Positions 11,277 through 23,148 of a DNA stretch of 64,000 nucleotides are shown piece after piece. The notes beneath the pieces are model-generated. The model saw only the letters and a program-made list of their open reading frames with translations, ran no database searches and had not been told where the DNA came from. This DNA comes from Epiperipatus broadwayi (taxonomy: Eukaryota; Onychophora; Udeonychophora; Euonychophora; Peripatidae): contig JAQFVV010012499.1 in assembly GCA_028023455.1 (NCBI GenBank), positions 1,062,584 through 1,126,583 on the forward strand, in the 5' to 3' direction. The position numbers and the translations under genes were made by a program. How positions within the stretch are numbered: the first letter of the stretch is position 1; every line of letters starts with the position of its first letter.

Positions 11277-12590
11277 TCAACTTTCCCATAATTCTGTGAT
11301 CTTAATGTTTGCTGCTTGCCTATTAACCAAATGTTGCTTGTATTTACATATCAACATCACCTTTTTAATTTTCCTTTTATTATTATTTCTTTCAATTTCC
11401 AATATTTTTACGTTATTATAATTAAAATCGAAACCATATATACATGATTTATTATGGTCATAAAAGACAGAAGCTGATAAATTATCATTATTTTTAAAAT
11501 TTTGTTTTGTATTTTGAACCCTTTTAAATAACAATAAGTGTTCCTTTGTTCTTTTTTCCAACATGCACCTTGATTCACCTATATATCTGTGGCCACACCC
11601 ACATGTCCATTTGTAAATGATACAATTTTTATTTGTAAATAAAGTTTTATCCTTTGATTGTTTATTAATTTATTTAATGTAGGTGGTGCATAAAATGCAA
11701 TATCACATATTCCTTTATAAATTTTCTTAATGAAACTTGCCTGTTGATTTGAAATATATGGTATTGATATCCACAATTTTTTATCAGAAGAATTAACACT
11801 TTTATTATTTTTATATTTATAAGTAAAATTTTTAATAATATAATAAACAGAATCATAATTGTATCCAACTTTTAACAATTCATTACAATAAGTTTCAATA
11901 TTTTTAGTTTTATCTGATGCATATTTACAAAGGTTATCATTTCTAAATAAAAAGGATTTCAAACCTGCCATTTTATGTGACATTGGTACTTTTGATTCAT
12001 ATGGAATATATCCTCTTTTTGCTATTGGTTTAAGAGTCATATAGTAATCCAGTTTATCCTTGTTTCTGGTTATCTTGAGATCTGAAAATTGTATACTCAT
12101 TAAATTTTCATCTGTTTTAATCCACTTTAAGCTCTTTATATTATTTAATTCCTTGAACAAATCATTAATAGCATTTGGCTTTCCACAAACATAAATATCA
12201 TCAACATATCGATTGTATAAAATAATATCTTTCTGATAATGATCCTTTTTTTAAAATATTTTCTTCATATGTAGATATAACAAAATTACATATCTGGGCA
12301 ACTGTAGGAAGTCCCATCGGCCACCCATTATTCATTTTATAAAATTCGTGCTTAAAAATTACATAAATGTTTCTATCAATAAAGTTTAATGTTTCAGTAA
12401 TAAATTTTATTATTTTAACGTTAACATTTTTTAATTTCAATACATTCTTAATTATTTCAATAGAAGTCATTCTGTCAATTGATCCGTACATTTCACTGAT
12501 ATCAAAGGTACAAATTACATCATAATTATCAATAACAACGTTATTAATTTTACCAACGAAGTCAAATGATGAACGTATTGTATACATACC
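11277..12590 (-). pseudogene. Penelope-like RT and GIY-YIG, left arm copy
   Basis: Minus-strand frames 12201-12653, 11579-12160 and 11277-11564 together cover RT motif A (CTFDISEMYGSI), motif B (GWPMGLPTVAQICNFVIS), motif C (RYVDD near 12200-12212, followed by IYVCGKPNAIN) and the C-terminal GIY-YIG endonuclease (RYIGES, EKRTKEH). Breaks: an extra base in an A/T run near 12245 (7 versus 6 in the other arm) and a one-base loss near 11665. RT motifs before A are absent. PLE proteins normally exceed 700 residues, so only about half remains. The first frame reads through the palindrome centre, so its start is artefactual. Confidence 0.85.
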
Positions 12591-12628
12591 AAAACCAAGA
12601 ATTTCTTGTAACATTTTCTCAATTAATT

Positions 12629-13943
12629 GGTATGTATACAATACATTCATCATTTGACTTCATTAGTAAAATTAATAACGTTGTTATTGATAATTATGAT
12701 GTAATTTGTACCTTTGATATCAGTGAAATGTATGGATCAATTGACAGAATGACTTCTATTGAAATAATTAAGAATGCATTGAAATTAAAAAATGTTAACG
12801 TTAAAATAATAAAATTTATTACTGAAACATTAAACTTTATTGATAGAAACATTTATGTAATTTTTAAGCACGAATTTTATAAAATGAATAATGGGTGGCC
12901 GATGGGACTTCCTACAGTTGCCCAGATATGTAATTTTGTTATATCTACATATGAAGAAAATATTTTAAAAAAGGATCATTATCAGAAAGATATTATTTTA
13001 TACAATCGATATGTTGATGATTGTTTTTGTTTGTGGAAAGCCAAATGCTATTAATGATTTGTTCAAGGAATTAAATAATATAAAGGGCTTAAAGTGGATT
13101 AAAACAGATGAAAATTTAATGAGTATACAATTTTTTGATCTCAAGATAACCAGAAACAAGGATAAACTGGATTACTATATTACTCTTAAACCAATAGCAA
13201 AAAGAGGATATATTCCATATGAATCAAAAGTACCAATGTCACATAAAATGGCAGGTTTGAAATCCTTTTTATTTAGAAATGATAACCTTTGTAAATATGC
13301 ATCAGATAAAACTAAAATTATTGAAACTTATTATAATGAATTGTTAAAAGTTGGATACAATTATGATTCTGTTTATTATACTATTAAAAATTTTACTTAT
13401 AAATATAAAAATAATAAAAGTGTTAATTCTTCTGATAAAAAATTGTGGATATCAATACCATATATTTCAAATCAACAGGCAAGTTTCATTAAGAAAATTT
13501 ATAAAGGAATATGTGATATTGCATTTTATGCACCACCTACATTAAATAAATTAATAAACAATTCAAAGAATAAAATTTTATTTACAAATAAAAATTGCAT
13601 CATTTACAAATGGACTTGTGGGTGTGGCCGCAGATATATAGGTGAATCGAGGTGCATGTTGGAAAAAAGAACAAAGGAACACTTATTGTTATTTAAAAGG
13701 GTTCAAAATACAAAACAAAATTTTAAAAATAATGATAATTTATCAGCTTCTGTCTTTTATGACCATAATAAATCATGTATATATGGTTTCGATTTTAATT
13801 ATAACAATGTAAAAATATTGGAAATTGAAAGAAATAATAATAAAAGGAAAATTAAAGAGGCGATGTTGATATGTAAATACAAGCAACATTTGGTTAATAG
13901 GCAAGCAGCAAACATTAAGATCACAGAATTATGGGAAAGTTGA
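12629..13943 (+). pseudogene. Penelope-like RT and GIY-YIG, right arm copy
   Basis: Two overlapping frames (12566-13054, 162 aa; 13011-13943, 310 aa) carry RT motif A (CTFDISEMYGSI), B (GWPMGLPTVAQ), C (NRYVDDCFCLW), a thumb and linker, and the endonuclease (KWTCGCGRRYIGESRCMLEK, then RTKEH). PLEs use an RT plus a GIY-YIG nuclease for target-primed retrotransposition. One extra base just after YVDD (near 13020), not shared by the left arm, splits the frame. The N-terminal half of the RT is missing. The long second frame is well preserved, which fits a recent copy. Confidence 0.85.
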
Positions 13944-13975
13944 CATCATAGAATTATGGGAAAGCTGACATTTTA

Positions 13976-14030
13976 AACGTGATAGTTGACAAAGCCACAA
14001 GTTGGTTGAAAGCGCTCCTAAGTGACGGTT
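13976..14030 (+). ncRNA. Diverged hammerhead-like fold 3' of PLE, right arm
   Basis: Just after the endonuclease, the sequence TTGACAA is followed by AGCC...GGTT (possible helix II with a seven-base loop) and then GAAAGCGCTC, which has the minimal helix III layout (A...T before the cleavage C) seen in the hammerhead at 196-205. Flanking helix I can form from AACGT with ACGGTT (one bulge) and GATAG with CTAAG. The core differs from CTGATGA at three positions, so this copy is probably inactive. PLEs are known to carry hammerheads in their terminal repeats, which supports the call. Confidence 0.35.
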
Positions 14031-14327
14031 ATACATATATTTTTTATAAGCTTTTAAATACTGTATTTTTAAATATTTATTTATAAATTTGCACACACAT
14101 ATATATATATATATGTCATATTATTATTACTATTTGTGGGATATTCTATGTAGTGAAAAAGCTAATGATGACGTTTCAGTACAATATCAAGTACCTTCCT
14201 TAAATCATAAGAATGCATGTAAGATTTAAAAGCATTTTTTTCTCCTCACATTTAAATTCTATTGGTTGAGAAGTTTTAAAATTTAGTTTCTCTTCCAATA
14301 GCTTCTTTCAAATGTTGTTAATCTTCT

Positions 14328-14765
14328 TTAATTACACTTTTCGGTTATGCTCTTGGGCCTTTTAAAAATCTCTATAGCCTCTCTTAGCAATCTCTGGTCA
14401 TATTGTTCAATTTTTTCTAAACTATTTGTTTTTTCAAAATTGATATCATGATTTGTTAATTTTATATGAGAATAAATAGCTGATGAATTGGATTTTTCTT
14501 TGACTGCCAGAATGTGTTCATCCTGTCCAGTATTTCTTCTGTGATTAGTCTGTCCAATATATGTATGTGAACAGACCCTACATGGAATTTCATATATACC
14601 ATAACACTCCAAAGCAATTTTATCTTTAGGAAGTGGAAATATTTCACTAATTTTTTTATAAGTAGTGTAAACTGTGTAAATATTATTATTCTTTAAAATG
14701 TTACCAATTTTATCAGTTACTCCTTTTATATATGGAAAAATTGTCTTAATTTCTGATGTATCAAA

Positions 14766-14815
<50 letters not shown>

Positions 14816-15313
14816 CTCTATTAATAATGTTGTAATTAAAACCATTATGAAGAAACATTTTATTAGTAGCAGAAAGGTCCTGGTGAAAATGGCTATCATC
14901 AGAAAGTCTCTTTGTTCTATTCAGTAATGTCTTTGCCACTGAAAATAGTTGTGCAGGATGGTGATGAGAAGAAAAATGCAGATACCTCTCAGTGTGTGTT
15001 GGTTAAATATATATATATTGTATATATACTATATATATATATATATATATACAAAAGGGCACAATATATATATATACCATGGGATAAAGAAACATCTTCC
15101 TTTCTTTCAATCAAAACATCTAAAAAAGGTAATTGATTATTATTTTCTATTTTCAGAGAAATTTAATATTGTTGTGAAAAGAGTTTAAAAAATTGAAAAA
15201 GTCATCAAGAGCATTCTTACCATGAGGCCAAATAACAAAGGTATCATCAACATACCTCAGCCATATAGATGGTTTTATAAAATTGGTTATTAGATAAGGA
15301 TTTGCAAATAGGT
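14328..15313 (-). pseudogene. Second Penelope-like element, 5'-truncated
   Basis: On the minus strand, from about 15313, are the end of RT motif B (ANPYLI), motif C (RYVDDTFVIWPHG; YVDD at forward 15244-15255) and a thumb region. After disruption by (TA)n expansions, a 203-aa frame (14328-14939) follows. It ends with a GIY-YIG nuclease: GIYEIPCRVCSHTYIGQTNH, then DEHI. The family differs from that of the palindrome, being closer to the common PLE type with a YEIPC-like endonuclease start. A (TA)n tract has expanded inside the frame (the IYIYIY run), so the protein is not functional. Its 3' flank runs to about 14100 and contains TGAAACGTC near 14170, a possible hammerhead remnant. Confidence 0.8.
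14769..14813. repeat. (TA)n microsatellite inside PLE
   Basis: An uninterrupted TA run interrupts the coding frame of the second PLE. A similar tract lies at about 15006-15052 in the same element. Confidence 0.9.
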
Positions 15314-15319
15314 TGTTAT

Positions 15320-16863
15320 TGTTATTGTTGTTAGTTGTTTTTTATTATTTGGTTCATTTTCATTTATTTATTGTGATTTATAATTTGTTTTGTGACGTTG
15401 AGATTTTAATAGCTATGAATATATAAAAATTTGTGAGGGTGTATGTATATAAATAATTATCAACAATAGCATTTAAATTGCTACTTATAGTTAGATTGTA
15501 TTTTTATTTTGGGAAATTATTTAAGATGTAATGTTATTATTCTGGTTGTTTATTTATTTATTTATTTTGTAGATTACAAAATACATTTTTCAATGTAGTA
15601 TTTTCTTTATTGACATTATTTTTGTTTTGTGGTTTAAAAAAATATTTTAAAATCAAGAATCAGCTGTGTTAAAGATTTTTAACTCAGTGCATGAGTTATA
15701 ACAACAGGACAAAGATTATTATGGAAACACAGAAAATAATCGCCATAAAACAGGAGAAGAAATCATAGCTTTATTTTATCTATTCCCTAAATTCTTCTTT
15801 TGGATCTCAATATAATAATTCCCAGACCAAGATAACATCAAAATGGTTGGCTAAATAAACTTTATTATCCAGGGCAATTTCAGCTGATCTTATTTCTTTA
15901 TTGGAGTCCAGTAAAATATGCAGTCTAAAACCAAACCTGTGTTTGTAAACAAACCTTAGAAAAATATCTATATCTCTATTTTTTAATTTTTAAGTTTCTT
16001 TTAATGATCCTAAACTTAATAGTCAAAATCAATTTATTTCTACAGCTGAATATAAAGAAAATGCCTGGAATCAATTGCTTCAACAACAGGAAAATTTATA
16101 AATTTACTGGTTGATAAAATGTATCCATATTTTAAAGTTATTTCAATCTACCCTGGGATAGACAATCCCATTGAAAAATGCCTGAAATAATTAGTGAACA
16201 GTGAAATGAAGAAACAGTAAAGAAAATTAAATGGGGTAATTAAAATTTGGTCTTTTTTTATTAGTTCATTATTATTATATATGTTTTTATTATAACATTT
16301 TCAAATTTATCCTTATAAAAGTATATAAATTTGTGATATCTAAAACTAACTTATAATTTTTTTTGATTGTTTAAACTTAATAATAATAATGAAAGTCAAT
16401 TTTTAATATTTATGCATTTGTTCATTTTTTTAAATTTTTTGTCAGAAATTTTATATCTTAAATTGCGCAAATATATTGTTAAATGCCAAGTTAAAATAGT
16501 GATTGTAATAATATATATATATATTTTTTAATATCATATTTGAATCACGTATTTTATATATATATATATTAAATAATAAATGTTATGTGTAAATTAAATT
16601 GGAAAATAAGCAAAGTACACTTAATTACATAGTAGTTGTATATAAATTATCATAGAATTGTATTTACAAATTATATCATTATTTAATAATTGTCTTAACT
16701 CTTCAATTAATTTAATTGTATTGTTAGATGTATTTTAAAAGGCAGGGATCAGATCATAGTAATGACTATTAAAGTTATAGATTAATATTCCCACATGTTC
16801 ATTAGGCAGAAGTTGTCTTTTATCTATGTTTTGCCTATACATAAAGGTTCTTATATATATATA
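15320..16863. other. AT-rich stretch, no gene recognised
   Basis: Mostly low-complexity. Around 15780-16100 the sequence is more complex and, on the minus strand, reads in broken pieces such as FLRFVYKHRFGFRL. This may be a decayed coding remnant, but I do not recognise the family. Confidence 0.4.
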
Positions 16864-17642
16864 TGTTCAAAAGATGGCGCTATACCAAAACCGCCGAACA
16901 AGTGTAAGATTTGTTTTACATAAACGAAAAAAGAGTCAGAAATTAACTACCTCTTTCATTTGCTCACCCCCAGATCAGCTGATTTCAAGCTGGTTTGCTC
17001 TCCTCAGTGGGGGATAGAGTATAGAAACTAGATCTAAAACACTGACTCCCAAGTGTTTATGCAAAACGTTTCTATCAGATTGCAAGCGTGAATTTTTCAG
17101 ACCGGTAAAGTCTTCAAACTCAGCCTAGCAAGCCAGATATTTATATGGGTCTGATCTCAGTTCAGAATCACCATATAATCAAAGTTTCTGCAATATATAT
17201 CATTGCAAGAAAACTTTAAAGGTACATTTATGAAAAACAAAACAAGTTAATCACGTAACCTGCTATCACTTGTTATTTATGTTCAAAAAATGGCGCTATA
17301 CCAAAACCGCCGAACAAGTGTAAGATTTGTTTTACATAAACGAAAAAAGAGTCAGAAATTAACTACCTCTTTCATTTGCTCACCCCCAGATCAGCTGATT
17401 TCAAGCTGGTTTGCTCTCCTCAGTGGGGGATAGAGTATAGAAACTAGATCTAAAACACTGACTCCCAAGTGTTTATGCAAAACGTTTCTATCAGATTGCA
17501 AGCATGAATTTTTCAGACCGGTAAAGTCTTCAAACTCAGCCTAGCAAGCCAGATATTTATATGGGTCTGATCTCAGTTCAGAATCACCATATAATCAAAG
17601 TTTCTGCAATATATATCATTGCAAGAAAACTTTAAAGGTACA
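16864..17642. repeat. Two 363-bp direct repeats with TG...CA ends
   Basis: Copy 1 is 16864-17226 and copy 2 is 17280-17642. Both are exactly 363 bp, start TGTTCAAAA, end AAAGGTACA, and differ at only a few bases, at least one a CG/CA change. The 53-bp spacer is AT-rich. TTTA follows each copy and also precedes copy 2. The ends and layout recall LTRs of a miniature element (TRIM-like) or a tandem solo-LTR array, but the spacer is too short for a PBS and gene content. It is less AT-rich than its surroundings. No coding is seen; the 63-aa frame at 16826-17017 is fortuitous. Confidence 0.75.
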
Positions 17643-19187
17643 TTTATATATATATTTGTGCTAGGCATTTAATAAAGTCTTGAGTGATAAAGTTATGAAA
17701 TAAATGTTGAACTTTGCAGGCTAGGATATAAGCCTTATATTAATAAGAAGCCCAAGTAGTTGATGTTTATAATAAAATACATGGTTCAAAATAAAGTAAA
17801 ATAAATAAATCCTTATAGCATAGTGGGAAGGAGCTTTTTACATTGGTTTTTATTTTATTTTGTGTCATCTTGTGTGTCAATCCAGCTTTAAAGAAATACA
17901 TCTATAACCTAAATTATTAATTTAACAAGCTACTACTAATTTATTTATTTATTGTACAACAGTTTTATACAATTCCTATATAAAATATAAACTGAAAGTT
18001 ATGTTTATTTTCAGCAAATCTTTTATTTGATTTAATTTTTTTTTAAAAAATGAACATTTAAAAAGCAAATCAGTGTTTTTGTGTGTGTTTTTTCCACCTA
18101 TATATTTATGCTATTATAAAATATCAAATCACAATCTTGGAATAAAGCTTATATCATTTTTTTTTATATAAAAAGAATGACTTTGAGTTTTCATTTAAAA
18201 TTTATTAATATTTGTCTTTTCTCTTTTTAGTACATCAGTTATTAGTTGGTTGACAAATTCACCCATCGATAAATGGTAATATTGTGTTTTAGTAGATTAT
18301 TTTTATAAGCCATCAGTAATTGAAATATTAAATCACATATAATCTTGTTTATGAATATATATATATATATTGGATTCAACAAAATTTCCTTTGTTCCAAT
18401 CTATATTTAGTAGCTAATCAAATTGTTAGTTAACTTAACCCTGAGAATTAACCACTTAACATGCCTTAGTCAATGCTCTCTATTATCTAGGTTTATTTTG
18501 TATAGCTAGCTGAAGTAACAATATAAATAGTAATTAGAGTACATTCACTCATGTGTAATACATTTTCTGTAGTAGATAATTTGTTATCAATTACTTTATA
18601 AATTAGTAGTTTGTTCAAATAAAGTTAAACATCATAACCTGAGTCATTGTAATTCATATTCAATGGTTGGAAATAATTATATTTTATTATATTTATTTTT
18701 GAACAAAAATTGATCAAAGCCTGAGATACATGATAGTGGAAATAGATGGTCCATTTTAATTAATCCACAATTATTGGAGTGATTTTATTTCTATTTGTAC
18801 ATATACCATGTTGTATTGCATTTGGTATCCCAATTGGAGCTTTTATCCCATTTGTGGCTATTGATGATTAGGACAATTTCATTTCTTCAAATGTAAATAA
18901 AATTCTCTATTACATTTTCTATTACGATTTCATCTTTCTTCATTTAGATGCTGCATACTATTACATTTGGTGCACCATTGTGAGGCTCGGTTAGTTGATG
19001 ATTGTTGGTGACAAATATTCTATTACATTTAGATGCAAACAAAATTACAGCCTGAAGGTAAACAATTAATGAGACTGAACACATGTAGTATGAAAGGGGT
19101 AGAGTTATAATACCACTCTCTCTATATATATTTTATTCCAATTATATTACAATTTTGTTTTAATAAATGGACATTTTATTTTATTTA

Positions 19188-19231
<44 letters not shown>

Positions 19232-19489
19232 GCTTATTAAGGTCATAGTATTAGTCAGCATTTTCCACAAACCAATAGGGTCATGACTTCATGAAATTAA
19301 AATTTAGATCATTGAATAGCTGTAATCAATATTAAGATCAGGGTGTTTATATTTCGCCTGGATGGTTAATTGTGTTTTAAGATAATGGCAAGAGGGTGGC
19401 AAGCCTTGGTTGATAATAACTATCATATAAGAACATACATTAGATTTATTTATTTATTTTTTGAGGGTATAAATTACTTAGTCATAAAT
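17643..19489. other. AT-rich stretch with CA/TA microsatellite
   Basis: No gene was seen. A compound (CA)n(TA)n tract lies at about 19192-19231. Confidence 0.5.
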
Positions 19490-19642
19490 ATGGATAATGC
19501 AAATGAAGTATCAAATGGTGCTAGCATTAGTTTGCAGGAATTAGCGAAGATGATATTGCAAATGAAAGATAAATTGGAAAAATTTGAAGCTAATACCCAA
19601 GAATTGAGAGCTGATTTAAAAGCCTATTCTGAAGTTTGTTAA
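19490..19642 (+). pseudogene. Short gag-like fragment (tentative)
   Basis: A 50-residue frame starting at the Met at 19490 (MDNANEVSNG) continues LQELAKMILQMKDKLEKFEA and ends in a predicted coiled coil. It resembles the N-terminus of retrotransposon Gag proteins in composition. An upstream in-frame Met at 19370 exists, but the added 40 residues look non-coding. It is followed by a stop and featureless DNA. A chance frame cannot be excluded. Confidence 0.25.
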
Positions 19643-21479
19643 AAGTTAACTATCTAAATAAAGACTATATGCTAAATATATATTTCCTATTTTATTTATA
19701 AATTTTATAACGATCTTCTTTAAAATTATATATAATTTTGTATTAGTCTATCCAATTTAACTCTCACTAGTTTTTGACCAAAAATATATATGTCAAAGTA
19801 CAAATAATAACAGTTAAGATCATTGATAATGACTTGCTTAGATTTTTTTAGCTGAGTAAATATAATTTTCGATGGAAGTAATGAGAGAATTCTAAAAATG
19901 TCTAACAAATGTTATTTATTTTTAATAAATTGCAACAATCCATTAATATAATAATAATGATTGCCTGATTTGTTATTCAGAAGGTGATAAGATGTTTGAG
20001 CATCAGAGATAATAGATTTAAACCATGTTCTCTTAATTATGTCCATAACTCCATGGCTATTATGAACAATGTCTGCATGCTACATTTTACCGATCACATC
20101 ATTATTTAATGTTTTTCATTCCAAAGCTGTGAACAGATTCAGAATTTAATTTTATCCTATATATTAATTTTTTATCATATCCATGTATTTCGCCACTCAG
20201 CAAATCATTCGGATATTTTTTTTTTTTTTGATTATATGAAATTCGGTAAATATTAGTTATCTTTTTTCAATTATATTTGTTTTCTAAAGTTTTTGCATTG
20301 TATATGTTATTAAATATTTTATATTAATAACTAAGATTAAAAAACACGGAAATAAATTACAATAAGTAAATGCGATAAATTATTTAAATTGAAAAACTGG
20401 AATAATCTTATAAAATTAATTGCATTAATATTTTATTAATGAGTCTAACATTTTGAAAGTAGATACGATAATCTTTATAATATTTAAATAAAGCTCATAA
20501 ATAACAAGTAATAATACATTTATTGGACTAATTTGGCTTATAAAAAAATTCTTTATAAAGTATATATATATAGAAAGAACCCTAGTGAGATTTTTTTTTA
20601 GTATCCTTCTCCAATTCCATCACCAATTATGGATTAGAATATTAGGTCTCAAACACATCCGACTGGTACGTTTACTATGTCCATTTATTTAAATAAAAAT
20701 TCAATTTTAACAGATTATAGTTAATGCATCTTCTCTCCAAATTAATCAGTTGAAATTTGCTTACTGGCCTAAATTATCATTATGGCTTCACATATGCATT
20801 ACTGAATTTTAAAAAGAAATCATAACGATAAATATATAAATAAGTAAAGTATCTTAAATAATATTTAATTAATTAATGTAAGTGCTCATTAGCATTTATA
20901 ATGCATTTATAAAAATGAAAGGATAGAATAAATTATGTTAAATAGGGTCGTAAACAATAATAAATACTACAGATATAATAATAAGTAATAATAACTTTAA
21001 ATATATGTGATTGAAACTGAAGTAACTACATCCTACTTAGTTTATGTAATGTTAACAACTATTCTGTTTTAGTAGTTGATAATGTAATTACTTACATTTC
21101 AATTAAATACTACAGATAATGATCAATTGGTATAGGTTTTATCTTCTGCCTTTATATTTCTAAAAGTAGCAAGCCATTTAAATATGTTTTACATTCTCAT
21201 GTTGATAGCCATCAAAGACAAAATTTGATTATCATTAGTTGACAAAAATGTGACTTTTTGTATATTAAATCATTAAACTAGTCTTTATATGTGCATTTAC
21301 AATGTCTTTTAAACTGCAAAAGTAAAACAAACAGTAGTACATTGTATATCCAGAATCCAAAATGATGAAGTTCTTGTTTTCACTTTCAAATTATTCTAAT
21401 TAAAAATTCTATTTACAAAACTCTATATTATCTTAATTTCTGTTTTATTAAACTGTTTATAAATAGTTCCAAAAACTAT
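19643..21479. other. AT-rich stretch, no gene seen
   Basis: No repeats, RNA genes or open frames of note. Confidence 0.5.
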
Positions 21480-21840
21480 TACCATAAAAATTGATAATAA
21501 TGTTGAAGCAATTACAGAACCTTGTTAAGCATCAGTTTTCATCTCAAATTTTACAGATTTTCCACATGTAGTAATAATATTTTCTCTTATTTTATCATGT
21601 GGAAGCTCTATAGTATGAATAAATTTTGGCAATAACCAACGAATTTCAAATAATACCATAGCTATAGCTTTACTGAATCAAATGCCTTAACCAAATCAAT
21701 AAAGCACTCTTTTTCTGATACTTTTACTGCATTTGCCTAATAACAAAACTGTCTATAGTTTTTGATTCTTTAAAACCATAAATAATTATATTTAAAATGT
21801 GCTTCATACTGCTTAATTTGCATAAGTATTTCTTGTGTTT
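21480..21840 (-). pseudogene. Decayed LINE reverse transcriptase fragment
   Basis: Broken minus-strand reading gives ECFIDLVKAFDSV (RT motif A, forward about 21670-21710), then LPKFIHTIELPHDKIRENI and ITTCGKSVKFEMKTDA, followed by QGSVIASTLLSIFM (motif B region, near 21485-21530). This order and wording are those of non-LTR retrotransposon RTs. Several stops and frameshifts make it an old relic. The clade is uncertain and not clearly the same RTE family as at 39-41 kb. Confidence 0.6.
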
Positions 21841-22645
21841 TGAGATTTATAATTTTTTGTGAAAAGTCTTTATAATGTAGCTGCAAAACTATTTACTACA
21901 TTATTTTATAATTAATAAAATGGATTATATGCTGAATGAAGATGTGATGACCCCTAATAAAAAAATCACTGGTACATAAAAATCCATTATTTTATAGCAC
22001 TTGTGTAAAGTTTCATAAAAATAGCATATAACTTTTTTAACACTCATATTAAACATGAATATTATAAATCAACAAAAAATTAAAAAACAATTATAATCTT
22101 CTGCTTAACATTGAGCAACTCTTTATTTTATTAAGTATAAAACAAAATTAATATTTTTAAATAAAATAAATTATTCATTAAGAAAATAATACAAGAAGTT
22201 TATTGTTCCTAATAACATATAAATAATTATAAGTCCATTTAAAGATGCCAATTTCACTTTTTTAACAAATATTATTTAACTTTCAATAACTGTCTTAAAT
22301 TTTAATATATTGCTTATTTCTGATATTTATATTTTAAATACATTTGTGGAATTTACATATATAGATGTAATTGCTACTTTTAAAATATTTTTAACTTCTA
22401 ATTTCTGTAAGTGTAAATAACGCATTTTTATAAAAATTCACCATAGTGAACATCTTCAATTTTATCCACTATTTTGATAAACAACTAATTGTTGACTGCA
22501 ATGACTAAAAAATATGTTTATAAAAAAACATCTGCCATTTTTTAAAAATTGTAATGTTTTATAAGATCAATGTCATCATAAGATAGTGATTAAATTAAAA
22601 CTACATTATCTAAAAAAATAATTGTATTATTTATCCAAATGATAT
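21841..22645. other. AT-rich stretch, no gene seen
   Basis: Simple sequence only. Confidence 0.5.
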
Positions 22646-22649
22646 TTAG

Positions 22650-22890
22650 TACAATACAGAATTTATTTGATCACTATTTCTTATGCTAGCACATTACTGT
22701 TATTAAAACAGGCAAAACTCTCCATACAGTAGTGCCACTCAGTGCCAACCAGAGTAGTCAATGGATGTCAGAAGGCTTGTACATAAAATCACTATGTAGT
22801 TCTATGCATCCAATATCCCCAGACTAGTTTCTGGCTTGTGGCCTTCATCAGTGAGGAGCTTTGGATCAGAGAGCGCTGCACCTAGATTGT
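22650..22890 (-). mobile_element. Short hammerhead-bearing repeat, copy 2
   Basis: About 230 bp shared with the arms of the foldback at 4579-5238, including the 55 bases preceding the arm (TTACTGTTATTAAAACAGGC) and the segment up to GCTGCACCTAG near 22885. On the minus strand it reads through a hammerhead (22808-22866) and ends at TTTGCCTGTTTTAATAACAG. It is non-coding and non-autonomous. Its size and ribozyme suggest a retrozyme or a PLE terminal repeat; I cannot decide which from one window. Confidence 0.6.
22808..22866 (-). ncRNA. Hammerhead ribozyme motif, type I
   Basis: On the minus strand the core CTGATGA (forward 22845-22851) is followed by GGC/GCC pairing as helix II, then GAAAC (22827-22831) and helix III AC/GT with loop TA. 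Cleavage is expected after the C at 22822. Helix I is strong: TCCTCA (22852-22857) with TGGGGA (22816-22821, one G-T pair) and, beyond an internal loop, ATCCAA with TTGGAT (22861-22866 and 22808-22813), six perfect pairs. Odd point: the base pair closing helix II next to the core is A/A instead of G-C, which should weaken catalysis. Confidence 0.6.
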
Positions 22891-22943
22891 ACAATGTACA
22901 ATATTATATTTTAACAAGCTAAATATGGTCTAGGAAAGGCTAT

Positions 22944-23148
22944 CTTTTTTTAATTGGTTCCTTTAACAATTTTTTAAAGATCTAATGTAAATTAAAGAAA
23001 ACAATTTTACCAATTATAGATAACTGCTTCATAAAAAATTACAGTTATTATTAGGGGACTGACAGTGTTATGAAGAAATGTAATCTTTTTTTTTTAATTG
23101 GTTGCCTTAACAAATTTTTTTAAAGATTTAATATAAATTAAACAAAAG
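22944..23148. repeat. Diverged 60-bp direct repeat
   Basis: TTTTTTTAATTGGTT through GTAAATTAAAGAAAA at about 22944-23003 recurs with changes at about 23085-23148, a local duplication about 140 bp apart. Non-coding. Confidence 0.6.

Larger units (their letters stand above)
11128..14092. repeat. Giant palindrome of two head-to-head PLE copies
   Basis: The left arm is 11128-12590 (1463 bp) and the right arm is 12629-14092 (1464 bp). They are reverse complements with only scattered single-base changes and a few one-base indels, around a 38-bp spacer (12591-12628). Each arm is the 3' part of the same Penelope-like element, truncated at the same point upstream of RT motif A, with the 3' ends facing outward. 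Left outer end: GCAAATTTATAAATAAAT. Right outer end: its inverse. Matching breakpoints in both arms point to an inverted duplication or a twin-priming-like insertion rather than two independent insertions. Confidence 0.9.

Noticed and set aside
14140-14200. Hammerhead-like TTGATAT...TGAAACGTC on the minus strand 3' of the second PLE
   Set aside because: GAAACGTC fits, and PLEs do carry hammerheads, but the CTGATGA core is too degraded and no convincing helix II forms.
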